64,000 nucleotides of DNA from assembly GCA_038258425.1 (NCBI GenBank), contig JBBSPV010000004.1, positions 74,629 to 138,628 of the forward strand, written 5' to 3'. A program made the translations under genes and the position numbers. The first letter of the stretch is position 1. Each line of letters begins with the position of its first letter. Positions 15,985 through 24,408 of this stretch are shown piece after piece. The stretch is from DATLGB01 sp038258425 (GTDB lineage: Bacteria; Actinomycetota; Thermoleophilia; Solirubrobacterales; Solirubrobacteraceae). The notes beneath the pieces were generated by a model. That model was not told the origin of the DNA, searched no databases, and saw nothing but the letters and a program-made list of their open reading frames with translations.

Positions 15985-16989
15985 GTGACGATCCCCGCCC
16001 GCGCCCTGCTCCCCGCCCTCGTCGCCGCGCTGGCGGCCGCCGCGCCCGCGGGCGCGCAGACGCCGCGGCCCGCCCCGACCATCGCCGCGGGCATCACCGC
16101 CGGCGGGGTCGACCTCTCCGGCCTCACCGTGGACCGGGCGACCCTCGCCCTCGCGCCGCTGGACGCCCGGGCCAAGGCACCCGTCGTCGTGGCCGTGGCC
16201 GGCCACCGCTTCACGCTCCGGACGCGGCGGGTCAAGCTCGCCTTCGACGCGAACCGGACGGCGCGCCGGGCGCTCAACGCGAGCGCGAAGCCGCCCGCCG
16301 CGGGGCGGACGCACGCGGTGCCGTTGGCCATCGAGTTCATCCGCACGCCGATCCGGCGCTTCGTCGCCCATGTCCACCGGCGCGCCTACCTCGCGCCGCG
16401 CGACGCCCGCGTCAAGCTCACGGTGCGTCACGTCTACCGCTCGCGCGGCCGCCGCGGCCGCGAGGTCCCGGTGGCCAAGCTCAACCGCCGGATCGAGGCC
16501 AAGCTCGCCGACCCGCGCCGCTCGCGGCTGCTCAAGCCCGGCCGGGTGTCGGTGCACCCGGCCGTCACCACCCGCGACGTCCGGCGCCGCTACGCGACGG
16601 TGCTCACCATCAGCCGCTCCACCTTCAAGCTGCGGCTGTTCAAGCACCTGCGCTGGGTGCGGACCTACGGCGTCGCGGTCGGCCAGCCCGGTCACCGGAC
16701 GCCGGCCGGGCTGTTCTCCATCGCCTCCAAGCAGGTCAACCCGACCTGGAACGTGCCCCACTCGCCGTGGGCGGGCGAGCTGCAGGGCCAGTCCATCAGC
16801 GGGTCGGACCCCTCCAACCCGCTCAAGGCCCGCTGGATGGGGATCGCCAACGGGGTCGGCATCCACGGGACGGGTGAGGACTACTCCATCGGGCACGCCG
16901 CGTCCCACGGCTGCATCCGGATGCACGTGAGCGACGTCATCGCGCTGTATCGGCGCGTGCCCGTCGGCACGCCCGTCCTCATCCGCTAG
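15985..16989 (+). CDS. Secreted L,D-transpeptidase (YkuD domain)
   Basis: The product has 334 residues. An Ala-rich signal peptide (ALLPALVAALAAAAPAGAQ) precedes a ~160-residue basic region with some resemblance to peptidoglycan-binding or VanW-like segments. The C-terminal YkuD domain (residues ~205-334) ends with IHGTG and SHGCIRM, giving the catalytic His and Cys. Such enzymes form 3-3 cross-links in peptidoglycan or attach proteins. The GTG start has TACCGT seven bases upstream and no Shine-Dalgarno. It is divergent from the photolyase gene. Confidence 0.88.
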   Translation: MTIPARALLPALVAALAAAAPAGAQTPRPAPTIAAGITAGGVDLSGLTVDRATLALAPLDARAKAPVVVAVAGHRFTLRTRRVKLAFDANRTARRALNASAKPPAAGRTHAVPLAIEFIRTPIRRFVAHVHRRAYLAPRDARVKLTVRHVYRSRGRRGREVPVAKLNRRIEAKLADPRRSRLLKPGRVSVHPAVTTRDVRRRYATVLTISRSTFKLRLFKHLRWVRTYGVAVGQPGHRTPAGLFSIASKQVNPTWNVPHSPWAGELQGQSISGSDPSNPLKARWMGIANGVGIHGTGEDYSIGHAASHGCIRMHVSDVIALYRRVPVGTPVLIR

Positions 16990-17009
16990 TACCCGCCGAG
17001 GGCGGGTAC
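16989..17009. terminator. Bidirectional terminator hairpin
   Basis: GTACCCGCC and GGCGGGTAC form a perfect 9-bp stem with a three-base GAG loop. It begins at the last base of the L,D-transpeptidase stop codon and lies 15 bp before the stop of the convergent wax ester synthase. It is the cleanest terminator-like hairpin in the window, although it lacks a T-run. Confidence 0.7.
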
Positions 17010-17024
17010 CAGCCAGGGCGGCGC

Positions 17025-18515
17025 TCAGCTCGGGGCCGGCCGGCGCGCGGGGCGCGCCGGCCGCTTCGCGGGGGTCCGGCGCTTGGCCTTGCGCTGCTCC
17101 GTGCGGACGGCCCGCCGGGCCGCCTCGCGCAGCTCGCCGAGCGCGCCCTCGATGCCCTCGGCCACCTGGTCGAGGTCGGGGAGCGCGTCGTAGTCGCCGA
17201 GCAGGCCGAAGTCCATCTTGCCGTCGTAGGAGAGGATGGCGACCGCCAGGGCCCGGTCCCCCGCGAGGAACGGGATCGGGATGACGCTACGCATCCGGCG
17301 CCCGAGCAGGTACAGCGGCAGCTGCGGGCCCGGGACGTTGGTCACCAGCAGGTTGTACATGCGGGCGGAGAACTGCAGGCGCGAGGCCTGGGCCACGAGG
17401 CCGGGCGGCGTGAGGTCCTGCGCGTCGGCGAGCGCCGACGCCCCGAGCGCCTGCTTGGAGTCCTTGAGGCCGTCCATCACCTCGCGCACCCGCTGCAGGC
17501 GGGCCACGGGATCGGCGATCTCGACGGGGAGCGGCGCCATCATCACGGTGATCGCGTTGCCGAGCGACCGCCGGTGCGCCGCCGAGCGCACGGAGACCGG
17601 CACGCAGGCCTTGAGCTCCTTCTCCGCCGGCTCCTCGCCGCGGGCACGCAGGAAGTGTGCGAGCCCGCCGGCGACGACCGCGAGCACGACGTCGTTGACC
17701 GTCCCGCCGAGGGCGTCCTTGATCGCCTTGAGCTCGGAGAGCTCGGCCCGGACGACGGCGATGCGCCGGTGCGGCCCGGGCGGCACGTTGAAGGGCGTCG
17801 GCGACGGGGGCTGCAGGGCGGTGCGGGCGACCTCGCCGATGCCCTCCGCCACGTCCCGCGTGCGGGCCACCAGGCGCCGCGGGTCCGCGACCTCGCCCGC
17901 CGCGGCGGTCGCGACGCCGGCGAGGCGGCGCGCCGTGCCGACGAGGCCGCGCGCGGTGAGCTCGGCGGGGCTCGGCTCGGGATGCGGCACCCAAGCCGCG
18001 GCGCGGGGGTCGGGGCGCCCGGCGGGATCGAGGTCGAAGAGCGCGCCGAGGATGTCGATGCCCGCGAGGCCGTCGACGAGCGCGTGGTGGGACTTCGAGA
18101 CCAGCGCGAAGCGCGGCTCGCCCGAGTCGTCCTCGACGGCCTCGACGACCCACAGCTCCCACAGCGGCTTGCCCCGGTCCAGCGGCTGGGAGAACACCCG
18201 CGAGGCGAGGCGCAGCAGCGACGCCTCGTCGCGCGGCGGGGGCAGCGCCGAGTGGCGCACGTGGTAGCCGAGGTTGAAGCTCGGGTCGTCGACCCACAGG
18301 GGCAGGCCGGACTGCAGCGGGGGAGTCGCGAGCTTCTGGCGGTAGCGCGGCACGAGGTGCAGGCGCGAGCCGACGTGGTCGAGGATCGACTCGAAGGGCG
18401 GCGGCGGGCCGTCCAAGAGGATCAGGCCGCCGATGTGCATGTGCGTCGTCGGGCCCTCCTGGGCCAGGAAGCCGACGTCGACGGCGGAGAGGCGATCCAG
18501 GTGCTGATGCGACAC
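17025..18515 (-). CDS. Wax ester synthase / diacylglycerol acyltransferase (WS/DGAT)
   Basis: The product has 496 residues and transfers acyl groups from acyl-CoA to alcohols or diacylglycerol at the membrane or lipid-body surface. It begins HLDRLSAVDVGFLAQEGPTT. The active-site motif HHxxxDG is at SHHALVDGLAG (residue ~140), and the C-terminal half has TNVPGPQLPLYLLGRRM typical of the family. The tail is Lys/Arg/Pro-rich. The GTG start at 18515 has TAGGTT on the minus strand exactly seven bases upstream. It is divergent from rnd with only 37 bp between start codons. Confidence 0.9.
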   Translation of the reverse strand: MSHQHLDRLSAVDVGFLAQEGPTTHMHIGGLILLDGPPPPFESILDHVGSRLHLVPRYRQKLATPPLQSGLPLWVDDPSFNLGYHVRHSALPPPRDEASLLRLASRVFSQPLDRGKPLWELWVVEAVEDDSGEPRFALVSKSHHALVDGLAGIDILGALFDLDPAGRPDPRAAAWVPHPEPSPAELTARGLVGTARRLAGVATAAAGEVADPRRLVARTRDVAEGIGEVARTALQPPSPTPFNVPPGPHRRIAVVRAELSELKAIKDALGGTVNDVVLAVVAGGLAHFLRARGEEPAEKELKACVPVSVRSAAHRRSLGNAITVMMAPLPVEIADPVARLQRVREVMDGLKDSKQALGASALADAQDLTPPGLVAQASRLQFSARMYNLLVTNVPGPQLPLYLLGRRMRSVIPIPFLAGDRALAVAILSYDGKMDFGLLGDYDALPDLDQVAEGIEGALGELREAARRAVRTEQRKAKRRTPAKRPARPARRPAPS

Positions 18516-18552
18516 GTCACGCAACCTACTGCCGGCGGATAGGGTCCGCGAA
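18516..18552. promoter_or_regulatory. Compact divergent leaderless promoters (WS/DGAT and rnd)
   Basis: The 37-bp gap contains TAGGTT on the minus strand (18523-18528) and TAGGGT on the plus strand (18540-18545). Each ends exactly seven bases before its start codon, so both transcripts would begin at or next to the initiation codon. There is no room for Shine-Dalgarno sites, and the -35 region of each promoter must lie across the other promoter or inside the opposing gene. Confidence 0.6.
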
Positions 18553-19701
18553 ATGCCGGGTCCGGACACCGCCGCCCTCGCCGAGCGCGCCCGTGCGGCC
18601 GGGCGCTTCGGCATCGACACGGAGTTCCTCCCCGAGGGCCGCTACCGGCCGCTGCTGTGCCTCGTCCAGGTCGTCGTCGGCGACGAGATCGTCCTGCTCG
18701 ACCCGCTCGACGGCACGGGCTTCGATCCCGCTCCGCTCGCAGGGCTGCTCGCCGACCCGGCGGTCGAGGTCATCCTCCACGCCGGCCGCCAGGACGTCGC
18801 CATCCTGCGGCGCGAGTGGCGCACGGAGATCACGAACCTCTTCGACACCCAGGTGGCCGCCGGCTTCGCCGGCTTCGCGGCCCAGGCCGGCTACCTCGGG
18901 CTGCTGCACGACGTGCTGCGCATCCGGGTCAACAAGTCCGCGAGCTTCACCCGCTGGGACAAGCGGCCGCTGACCGAGGAGCAGCTTCACTACGCGGCCG
19001 AGGACGTCGAGCACCTGCTGGCGCTCACGGACCAGCTGCAGGCGCGGCTGCGCGACCGCGGCCGGCTCACCTGGGCGCTCGAGGAGTGCGAGCCCGTCGC
19101 GGCGGCCACGGACGAGCGCGATCCGCTCGAGGCCTGGCGGCGTCTGCCGCGCTCGACCGGGCTGGGCCCGCAGGAGCGCGCGGTGGCCCGCGAGCTGGCC
19201 GCCTGGCGCGAGCAGACGGCCGAGCGCGAGGACCGGCCCGTCGGCTCGGTCCTCAAGGACCCGTCCGTCGTCGAGCTCGCCAAGCGCCAGCCGCGCGACG
19301 GGGCCGCGCTCGCCAACATCCGGGGCATCCCGCCCGACGTCGGGCGCCGCCGCGGCGCCGAGATCGTCGCCGTGATCCAGCGCGGCCGGGAGGGCGAGCC
19401 CATCCGGCTCGAGGGCTCCGAGCGGCTCGCCACCGAGTCCGGCGACGGCCCGGTGATCGCGCTCGCGGAGTCCTTCGTGCGGGCGCGGGCGCTCGAGGAG
19501 GGGCTCGCGTACGAGCTGATCGCCGCGCGGGCGGACCTGTCGCCCATCGTCGTCACCGCGCGCCGCGGCCTGCCGCCGCCGGACGTGCGGACGCTGCGCG
19601 GCTGGCGCGGGGCGCTCGTGGGGGAGGAGCTGCTGGCGCTGCTGGCCGGCGACCGCAGGCTGCGCGTACAGGCCGGCCGCGTGGCCGTCGACGGCGCCTG
19701 A
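18553..19701 (+). CDS. rnd: Ribonuclease D
   Basis: The product has 382 residues, a 3'-5' exoribonuclease of the DEDD-y class involved in stable-RNA trimming. The catalytic residues sit in FGIDTEFL, ILHAGRQDVAIL, the middle Asp motif NLFDTQVAAGF and HYAAEDVEHLL. An HRDC helical domain follows (ERAVARELAAWREQTAERED, then VLKDPSVVELAKRQP). The product is close to the normal length. The ATG start has TAGGGT exactly seven bases upstream. Confidence 0.9.
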   Translation: MPGPDTAALAERARAAGRFGIDTEFLPEGRYRPLLCLVQVVVGDEIVLLDPLDGTGFDPAPLAGLLADPAVEVILHAGRQDVAILRREWRTEITNLFDTQVAAGFAGFAAQAGYLGLLHDVLRIRVNKSASFTRWDKRPLTEEQLHYAAEDVEHLLALTDQLQARLRDRGRLTWALEECEPVAAATDERDPLEAWRRLPRSTGLGPQERAVARELAAWREQTAEREDRPVGSVLKDPSVVELAKRQPRDGAALANIRGIPPDVGRRRGAEIVAVIQRGREGEPIRLEGSERLATESGDGPVIALAESFVRARALEEGLAYELIAARADLSPIVVTARRGLPPPDVRTLRGWRGALVGEELLALLAGDRRLRVQAGRVAVDGA

Positions 19702-19732
19702 ACGGTCGCCCGCGCCTGTACCTTGGGCGCCG

Positions 19733-20281
19733 ATGGTCCGCGCCTCGCATCAGACCGTGCGGCTGGCGCGCGGTAGTCACCGCTCGCCCCGGGAGGGCGC
19801 CTGCGTGGTGGAGCTCGCGTCCATGCTCGCCGGCGAGGCGTTCAGCGACCGGCCGCGCTGCGTCGATCCGGTCCTCGCCGCCTTCCTGCGGGCCTTCAAC
19901 GACCGGCTCGGCCACGTGAGTCGACAGCGCCTGAAGCCCTACGCGGCACTCGCGGTCGGCACGAGCGGGGATCGCGCCGTGACCCGCGCCCGGCGCGAGC
20001 GCTGCCTGGCCTTCGCCGCCGGCTCCCGCCGCGCCGGTGCCCGCCCGCGGCGCATCCGGCTGCGCGTGCTGCTCGCGGCCGGCCCGCGTGCCGCGCTGCG
20101 GCTCGACCCGGGGGCGGCGCTGTGGGCGGCCCGCGCGCTGGACGCCCGCGGCGTCGAGCCCCACGGCTTCGCCCTGCTCGACGCGCTGCTCGCCGACGGG
20201 GGCCTGCGGCCGCCGGGCAGCGCGCCGAGCCCGGCGCCCACGCGCGGGCGGCCTCCGCGCGACCTCGCGCTCGCCGCGTAG
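19733..20281 (+). CDS. Conserved actinobacterial protein, function unknown
   Basis: The product has 182 residues. The first ~85 residues hold a conserved core: LARGSHRSPREGACVVELAS, MLAGEAFSDRPRCVDPVLAA and FLRAFNDRLG. From memory this core recurs in many short actinobacterial proteins of unknown function. The two conserved Cys residues and the Glu/His/Asp content could make a metal or catalytic site, but I cannot show this. The C-terminus is Pro/Arg-rich and variable. TACCTT ends eight bases before the ATG. It lies between rnd and typA. Confidence 0.65.
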   Translation: MVRASHQTVRLARGSHRSPREGACVVELASMLAGEAFSDRPRCVDPVLAAFLRAFNDRLGHVSRQRLKPYAALAVGTSGDRAVTRARRERCLAFAAGSRRAGARPRRIRLRVLLAAGPRAALRLDPGAALWAARALDARGVEPHGFALLDALLADGGLRPPGSAPSPAPTRGRPPRDLALAA

Positions 20282-20290
20282 GCCCACCCC

Positions 20291-20296
20291 TAGCGT
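20291..20296 (+). promoter_or_regulatory. -10 element for typA (leaderless layout)
   Basis: TAGCGT ends exactly seven bases before the GTG start of typA. No purine-rich Shine-Dalgarno site lies between them. This is one of the clearest examples of the spacing found at about 23 starts in the window. Confidence 0.5.
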
Positions 20297-20303
20297 TGAA
20301 GCC

Positions 20304-22223
20304 GTGACGCGCCGCGAGGACATCCGCAACGTCGCCATCGTGGCGCACGTCGACCACGGCAAGACGACGCTCGTCGACGCCATGCTCTGGCAGAACGGTG
20401 CCTTCCGCGCCAACCAGGCCGTCAACGAGCGCGTCATGGACTCCATGGACCTCGAGCGCGAGAAGGGCATCACCATCCTCGCGAAGAACACGGCGGTCCG
20501 GTATCGGCAGGGAGGCCCGCCTGCGGCCGACACGGCCGGTGCGAGGGCGACCGACGGCGGCGTGCGGCCTCCGGCACCCCCGGCAAGCACGAAGCTCAAC
20601 ATCGTCGACACCCCGGGGCACGCGGACTTCGGCGGCGAGGTCGAGCGAGCGCTGACCATGGTCGACGGCGTCCTGCTGCTCGTGGACGCCTCGGAGGGCC
20701 CGCTGCCGCAGACGCGGTTCGTCCTGCGCAAGGCGCTCGAGTCGCGGCTGCCGGTCGTGCTCGTCGTCAACAAGGTCGACCGGCCGGATGCGCGCATCGA
20801 CGAGGTCGTGCACGAGGTGGAGGAGCTCTTTCTCGACCTCGACGCCGAGGAGGACCAGCTCGACTTCCCCATCGCCTTCACGAACGCCAAGGCCGGGTGG
20901 GCGTCGCTGCAGCGCGGCGAGGAGGGCACGGACCTGCGCCCGCTGCTCGACCTCCTCGTGGAGCACATCCCGGCGCCCGAGTACGACCCGGAGCACCCGC
21001 TGCAGGCCTACGTGACGAACCTCGACGCGTCGCCCTACCTCGGCCGCCTGGCGATCTGCCGGGTCCGCCAGGGGACGCTGCGCAAGGGCGCCGACGTCGC
21101 CTGGTGCCGCGCCGACGGCAAGACGGTCACGCGGGCGAAGGTCGCCGAGCTGTTCGTCACGGACGCGCTGGACCGCGTCGCCACGGACGAGGCCGGCCCG
21201 GGCGAGATCGTCGCGGTCGCCGGCCTGGCCGACGTGACGATCGGCGAGACCCTCGCCGACCTCGCCGACCCTCGGCCGCTGCCGGTCATCCACGTCGACG
21301 AGCCGTCGCTCTCGGTGGTCGTCGGCATCAACACCGCGCCGACCGCCGGCAAGAGCGGGTCCAAGCTCACGGCGCGCCAGGTCAAGGAGCGCCTCGACCG
21401 CGAGCTCGTCGGCAACGTCTCCCTGCGCGTGCAGGACACGGACCGGCCGGACGCGTGGGAGGTCCAGGGCCGCGGCGAGCTCCAGCTCGCGGTGCTCGTC
21501 GAGCTCATGCGCCGCGAGGGCTACGAGCTGACGGTCGGCCAGCCGCAGGTCGTCACCCGCGAGGTCGACGGGCGCACCCACGAGCCGATGGAGCGCATGA
21601 CCATCGACGTTCCCGACGACTACGTCGGCGTCGTCACCCAGCTGCTCGCCCTGCGCAAGGGGCGGCTGGAGCAGATGGTCAACCACGGAACGGGGTGGGT
21701 GCGGATGGACTACGTCGTCCCGGCCCGCGGCCTCGTCGGGTTCCGCACGGAGTTCCTCACCGAGACGCGCGGCACGGGCATCGCCAACCACGTCTTCGAG
21801 GGCTACGAGCCCTGGCACGGCGACATGCGCCTGCGGCCCTCGGGCGCGCTGGTCTCCGACCGCGCCGGCGTCGTGACCTCGAACGCCTGCTTTCAGCTGC
21901 AGGACCGCGGGGTGCTCTTCGTCGAGCCCGGCGACGAGGTCTACGAGGGGATGGTCATCGGCGAGAACGCCCGCGCGGACGACCTCGACGTCAACGCCAT
22001 CCGCGAGAAGCACCTCAACAACATCCGCTCCTCGACGGCGGAGGTGCTCGTGCGCCTCGTGCCGGCCCGCAAGCTGTCGCTCGACCAGGCGCTCGAGTTC
22101 CTGCGCGAGGACGAGTGCGTGGAAGTCACCCCGGACCACGTGCGGCTGCGCAAGGTCAACCTGCGCGGCATGGAGCGCACGAAGGCCACGCGCAAGGCCA
22201 AGCAGGCCGCGCTCGCCGGCTGA
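20304..22223 (+). CDS. typA: TypA/BipA ribosome-associated translational GTPase
   Basis: The product has 639 residues and is related to EF-G/LepA; TypA acts on the ribosome in stress and low-temperature growth. G1 is AHVDHGKTT (residues 14-22), switch I ends REKGITILAKN, G3 is DTPGH, G4 is NKVD. The C-terminal TypA-specific domain has RGLVGFRTEFLTETRGTG and NNIRSSTAE. Between switch I (AVRYR) and G3 (STKLNIVDTPGH) about 28 extra residues rich in Gly, Pro and Ala are inserted; the DNA is 20505-20590. That accounts for the excess over the usual ~610 residues. The start codon is GTG. Confidence 0.92.
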   Translation: MTRREDIRNVAIVAHVDHGKTTLVDAMLWQNGAFRANQAVNERVMDSMDLEREKGITILAKNTAVRYRQGGPPAADTAGARATDGGVRPPAPPASTKLNIVDTPGHADFGGEVERALTMVDGVLLLVDASEGPLPQTRFVLRKALESRLPVVLVVNKVDRPDARIDEVVHEVEELFLDLDAEEDQLDFPIAFTNAKAGWASLQRGEEGTDLRPLLDLLVEHIPAPEYDPEHPLQAYVTNLDASPYLGRLAICRVRQGTLRKGADVAWCRADGKTVTRAKVAELFVTDALDRVATDEAGPGEIVAVAGLADVTIGETLADLADPRPLPVIHVDEPSLSVVVGINTAPTAGKSGSKLTARQVKERLDRELVGNVSLRVQDTDRPDAWEVQGRGELQLAVLVELMRREGYELTVGQPQVVTREVDGRTHEPMERMTIDVPDDYVGVVTQLLALRKGRLEQMVNHGTGWVRMDYVVPARGLVGFRTEFLTETRGTGIANHVFEGYEPWHGDMRLRPSGALVSDRAGVVTSNACFQLQDRGVLFVEPGDEVYEGMVIGENARADDLDVNAIREKHLNNIRSSTAEVLVRLVPARKLSLDQALEFLREDECVEVTPDHVRLRKVNLRGMERTKATRKAKQAALAG

Positions 22224-22229
22224 GCCGCC

Positions 22230-23747
22230 TCAGTCGCCCGCACGCGCCTCGGCCACCTCGCCCGCGTCGCCCCACTTGCGAACGATCCAGTAGCTGGCCC
22301 GGCGCTCGACGACCTGCTCGGCGGCGCCGACCTGGTGGCCGGGGGCGATGACGAACGAGCGGTCGTCGTCGCGGATGGCGTCGTAGGCGTCGCGCGGGAC
22401 GTCGATGACCTCGCGGCAATGCACGTGGCCGCACTCGCAGACGATGCCGAGGGCGTCGTCGTGGCCCGGCCGCCCCTGGGCCACGCGCTCGTTGACCTCG
22501 CGGAAGCCCGCCTCGATCTCGCCCACCACGGCCGGCTCGGCGGGGACCTCGCCGCTCGGGGCGTGCACGGCGCGCGGCGGCAGGCCGGGCTCGGCGACGG
22601 CCCGGACGGCGAGGATGGCGACGTCGTCCGGCAGCTGGGCGTGGGTGAGCACGCCGCCGGCGTCCTCGAGCCGGGTCAGCGCCTCGGCGGCCGTGCGCCC
22701 CTCCAGGCCCTCGAGCGTCGCCGCGACGTCGAGCTCGCCCGCGCCGGTGCGGGCCCCGAGCTCGGTCAGCCCGTCCGTGAAGCACACGAGGGCGTCGCCC
22801 TCGGCGAGCTCGACCTCGTCGGTGACGACGCGCGGCTCGGTCACGACGCCGAGCAGCTGGCCGGCGCCGCCCACGGACCGGGCGCCGCCGTCGGCCCCGA
22901 GCCGCACCGGCCGCGGGTGCCCGGCCGCCGCGACGGTGACCCGGCGGACGCCGTCCTCCGGCGGCCCGATGAACGCGAGCACGACCGTCGCGAAGCGCTG
23001 CGCCGGGTGGGTCAGCAGCTCGGCGTTGACGAGCGAGAGCACGCGCGCGAGGTCCTGGGTCTCCCGGCAGGCGCCCCGCAGCAGGTACCGGATCATGCCG
23101 CCGACCGCCGCCGTCTCGGGGCCCTTGCCGCACACGTCGCCGATGAGCACCATGTGGCCGCCGTCGCAGGCGAAGACGTCGTAGAAGTCGCCGCCCACGA
23201 GTACCTGCGAGCCCACGGGCCGGAAGGAGACGGCGAGCTCGAGGCCGGACACCTCGGGCAGGTCGGGGAGCAGGCTCGTCTGCATGGCGCGGACGATCTC
23301 CTCGCGCTCGGCCGCCGCCCGGATCCGGCCCGCCTCCTCGGCGCGCTGCTCGGTGACGTCGCGGAACACGACGACGACGCCGAGCACCGCCCCGTCCTCG
23401 ACGACCGCCGACGCGGTGTAGGCGACGGCCACCACGGTTCCGTCCTTGCGCGTGAACCAGTCGTCCTCGCGGCGCACGGCCTCGCCCGTGCGCAGGGCGT
23501 GCTGGATCGCGCACGCCTCGCGCGGCATCGGCCGCCCGGCCCCGTCCTGGAAGTGCACGGCGTCGTGGAGGTCGCGGCCCTCGAGCTCGCGCTCGCGCCA
23601 GCCGAGGATCTGCTCCGCGGCCGGGTTCATGGTCACGAGCCGGCCGCGGGCGTCGAGCACGTGGACGCCGTCGGCGATGGCGTGGGCCAGCGCGCCGGTG
23701 GTCGCGGTGGGTGAGAGGCGATCGCTGTCGTCGGTGGCCGGCCTCAT
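22230..23747 (-). CDS. PAS domain / SpoIIE (PP2C-type) phosphatase with C-terminal Cys-rich domain
   Basis: The product has 505 residues in three parts. Residues ~15-135 are a PAS/PAC sensor (ADGVHVLDARGRLVTMNPAA, DWFTRKDGT, FRDVTEQRAEE). Residues ~150-375 are an RsbU/SpoIIE phosphatase (MQTSLLPDLPEVSGLELAVS, GGDFYDVF, IGDVCGKGP, LLGV, LVCFTDGLTE, DDVAILAV). These act on anti-sigma-factor antagonists in stress or partner-switching circuits. Residues ~410-505 form an unnamed domain with CECGHVHC and FVIAPGHQ. I have seen this module as short proteins in Thermoleophilia; here it is fused to the phosphatase. TAGGCT lies nine bases upstream of the ATG. Confidence 0.82.
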   Translation of the reverse strand: MRPATDDSDRLSPTATTGALAHAIADGVHVLDARGRLVTMNPAAEQILGWRERELEGRDLHDAVHFQDGAGRPMPREACAIQHALRTGEAVRREDDWFTRKDGTVVAVAYTASAVVEDGAVLGVVVVFRDVTEQRAEEAGRIRAAAEREEIVRAMQTSLLPDLPEVSGLELAVSFRPVGSQVLVGGDFYDVFACDGGHMVLIGDVCGKGPETAAVGGMIRYLLRGACRETQDLARVLSLVNAELLTHPAQRFATVVLAFIGPPEDGVRRVTVAAAGHPRPVRLGADGGARSVGGAGQLLGVVTEPRVVTDEVELAEGDALVCFTDGLTELGARTGAGELDVAATLEGLEGRTAAEALTRLEDAGGVLTHAQLPDDVAILAVRAVAEPGLPPRAVHAPSGEVPAEPAVVGEIEAGFREVNERVAQGRPGHDDALGIVCECGHVHCREVIDVPRDAYDAIRDDDRSFVIAPGHQVGAAEQVVERRASYWIVRKWGDAGEVAEARAGD

Positions 23748-23759
23748 GCCGGCTGCAGC

Positions 23760-24371
23760 CTACGGGCGCGCGGTGGGCGCCGCATCCCCCAGCAGCGCGA
23801 GGTTGATGCGCACGACGTCGTCCTCGAGCTCGGCCAGGCGGTGGGTGCGGCCCTCGCGCACCCAGCGCGTCACGAGCGTGTCCGCGGCGCCCACCGCCGC
23901 GAGCCGCAGCGCCCGCGAGGCCCCGGGCGCGAGGTCGGCCGCGGCCTCGGCGAAGGCGTCGTGCACGCGGTCGCGGCGCTCGAGCGCCGTGGGGCCGGCC
24001 GCGGCGATCTCGATGAGGAACGTGCGGGCGAAGGCGGGCTCGGCGGCGAGGGTCTCGAGGTAGGCGCGCACCCGGGCCCGGACGGCGTCGGACCCCTCCG
24101 CCGTGCGCAGGGTGCTCAGCAGGACCTCGACCCCGGCGTCGTAGGCGGCGAGCAGGCACGCCTCCTTGTCCGCGAAGTGCTCGTAGAACGTCTTGCGCGA
24201 CACGCGGGCGCCGGCGATGACGTCGGCCACGGTCGTGGCGGCGTAACCCCTGCGGGCCACGGCCTCGGCCATCGCGTCGAGCATGCGCCCGCGCTGGGAG
24301 GCGAGCACCTCCTCGCGCGCGAGCCGGTGGGGACCGCGGGGCAGCGGACGGGTGCCGGGTTCGTCGCTCAC
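23760..24371 (-). CDS. TetR-family regulator
   Basis: The product has 203 residues. The helix-turn-helix reads AATTVADVIAGARVSRKTFY followed by EHFADKEACLLAAY. The ligand-binding half is Ala/Arg-rich and matches no substrate class by eye. The GTG start at 24371 is chosen because the frame upstream runs through the divergent gene. Its ligand may be related to the monooxygenase at 24409, with which it shares a 37-bp promoter region. Confidence 0.82.
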   Translation of the reverse strand: MSDEPGTRPLPRGPHRLAREEVLASQRGRMLDAMAEAVARRGYAATTVADVIAGARVSRKTFYEHFADKEACLLAAYDAGVEVLLSTLRTAEGSDAVRARVRAYLETLAAEPAFARTFLIEIAAAGPTALERRDRVHDAFAEAAADLAPGASRALRLAAVGAADTLVTRWVREGRTHRLAELEDDVVRINLALLGDAAPTARP

Positions 24372-24408
24372 GGAGTGAGAAACATTAGCGTCTGCTACTT
24401 TGGCCGGC
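24372..24408. promoter_or_regulatory. Divergent promoters, TetR gene and monooxygenase
   Basis: On the plus strand TACTTT (24396-24401) ends exactly seven bases before the monooxygenase ATG. On the minus strand TAATGT (24382-24387) ends ten bases before the TetR GTG. The block GAGAAACATTAGCG is AT-rich for this genome. CTCAC-GGA-GTGAG spans the TetR start codon and may be part of an operator. The two -10 candidates are only eight bases apart. Confidence 0.5.

Noticed and set aside
24367..24379. CTCAC-GGA-GTGAG inverted repeat as a TetR operator
   Set aside because: It spans the TetR start codon and has only five-base arms, so it is weak as an operator. It is noted in the promoter entry but not claimed.
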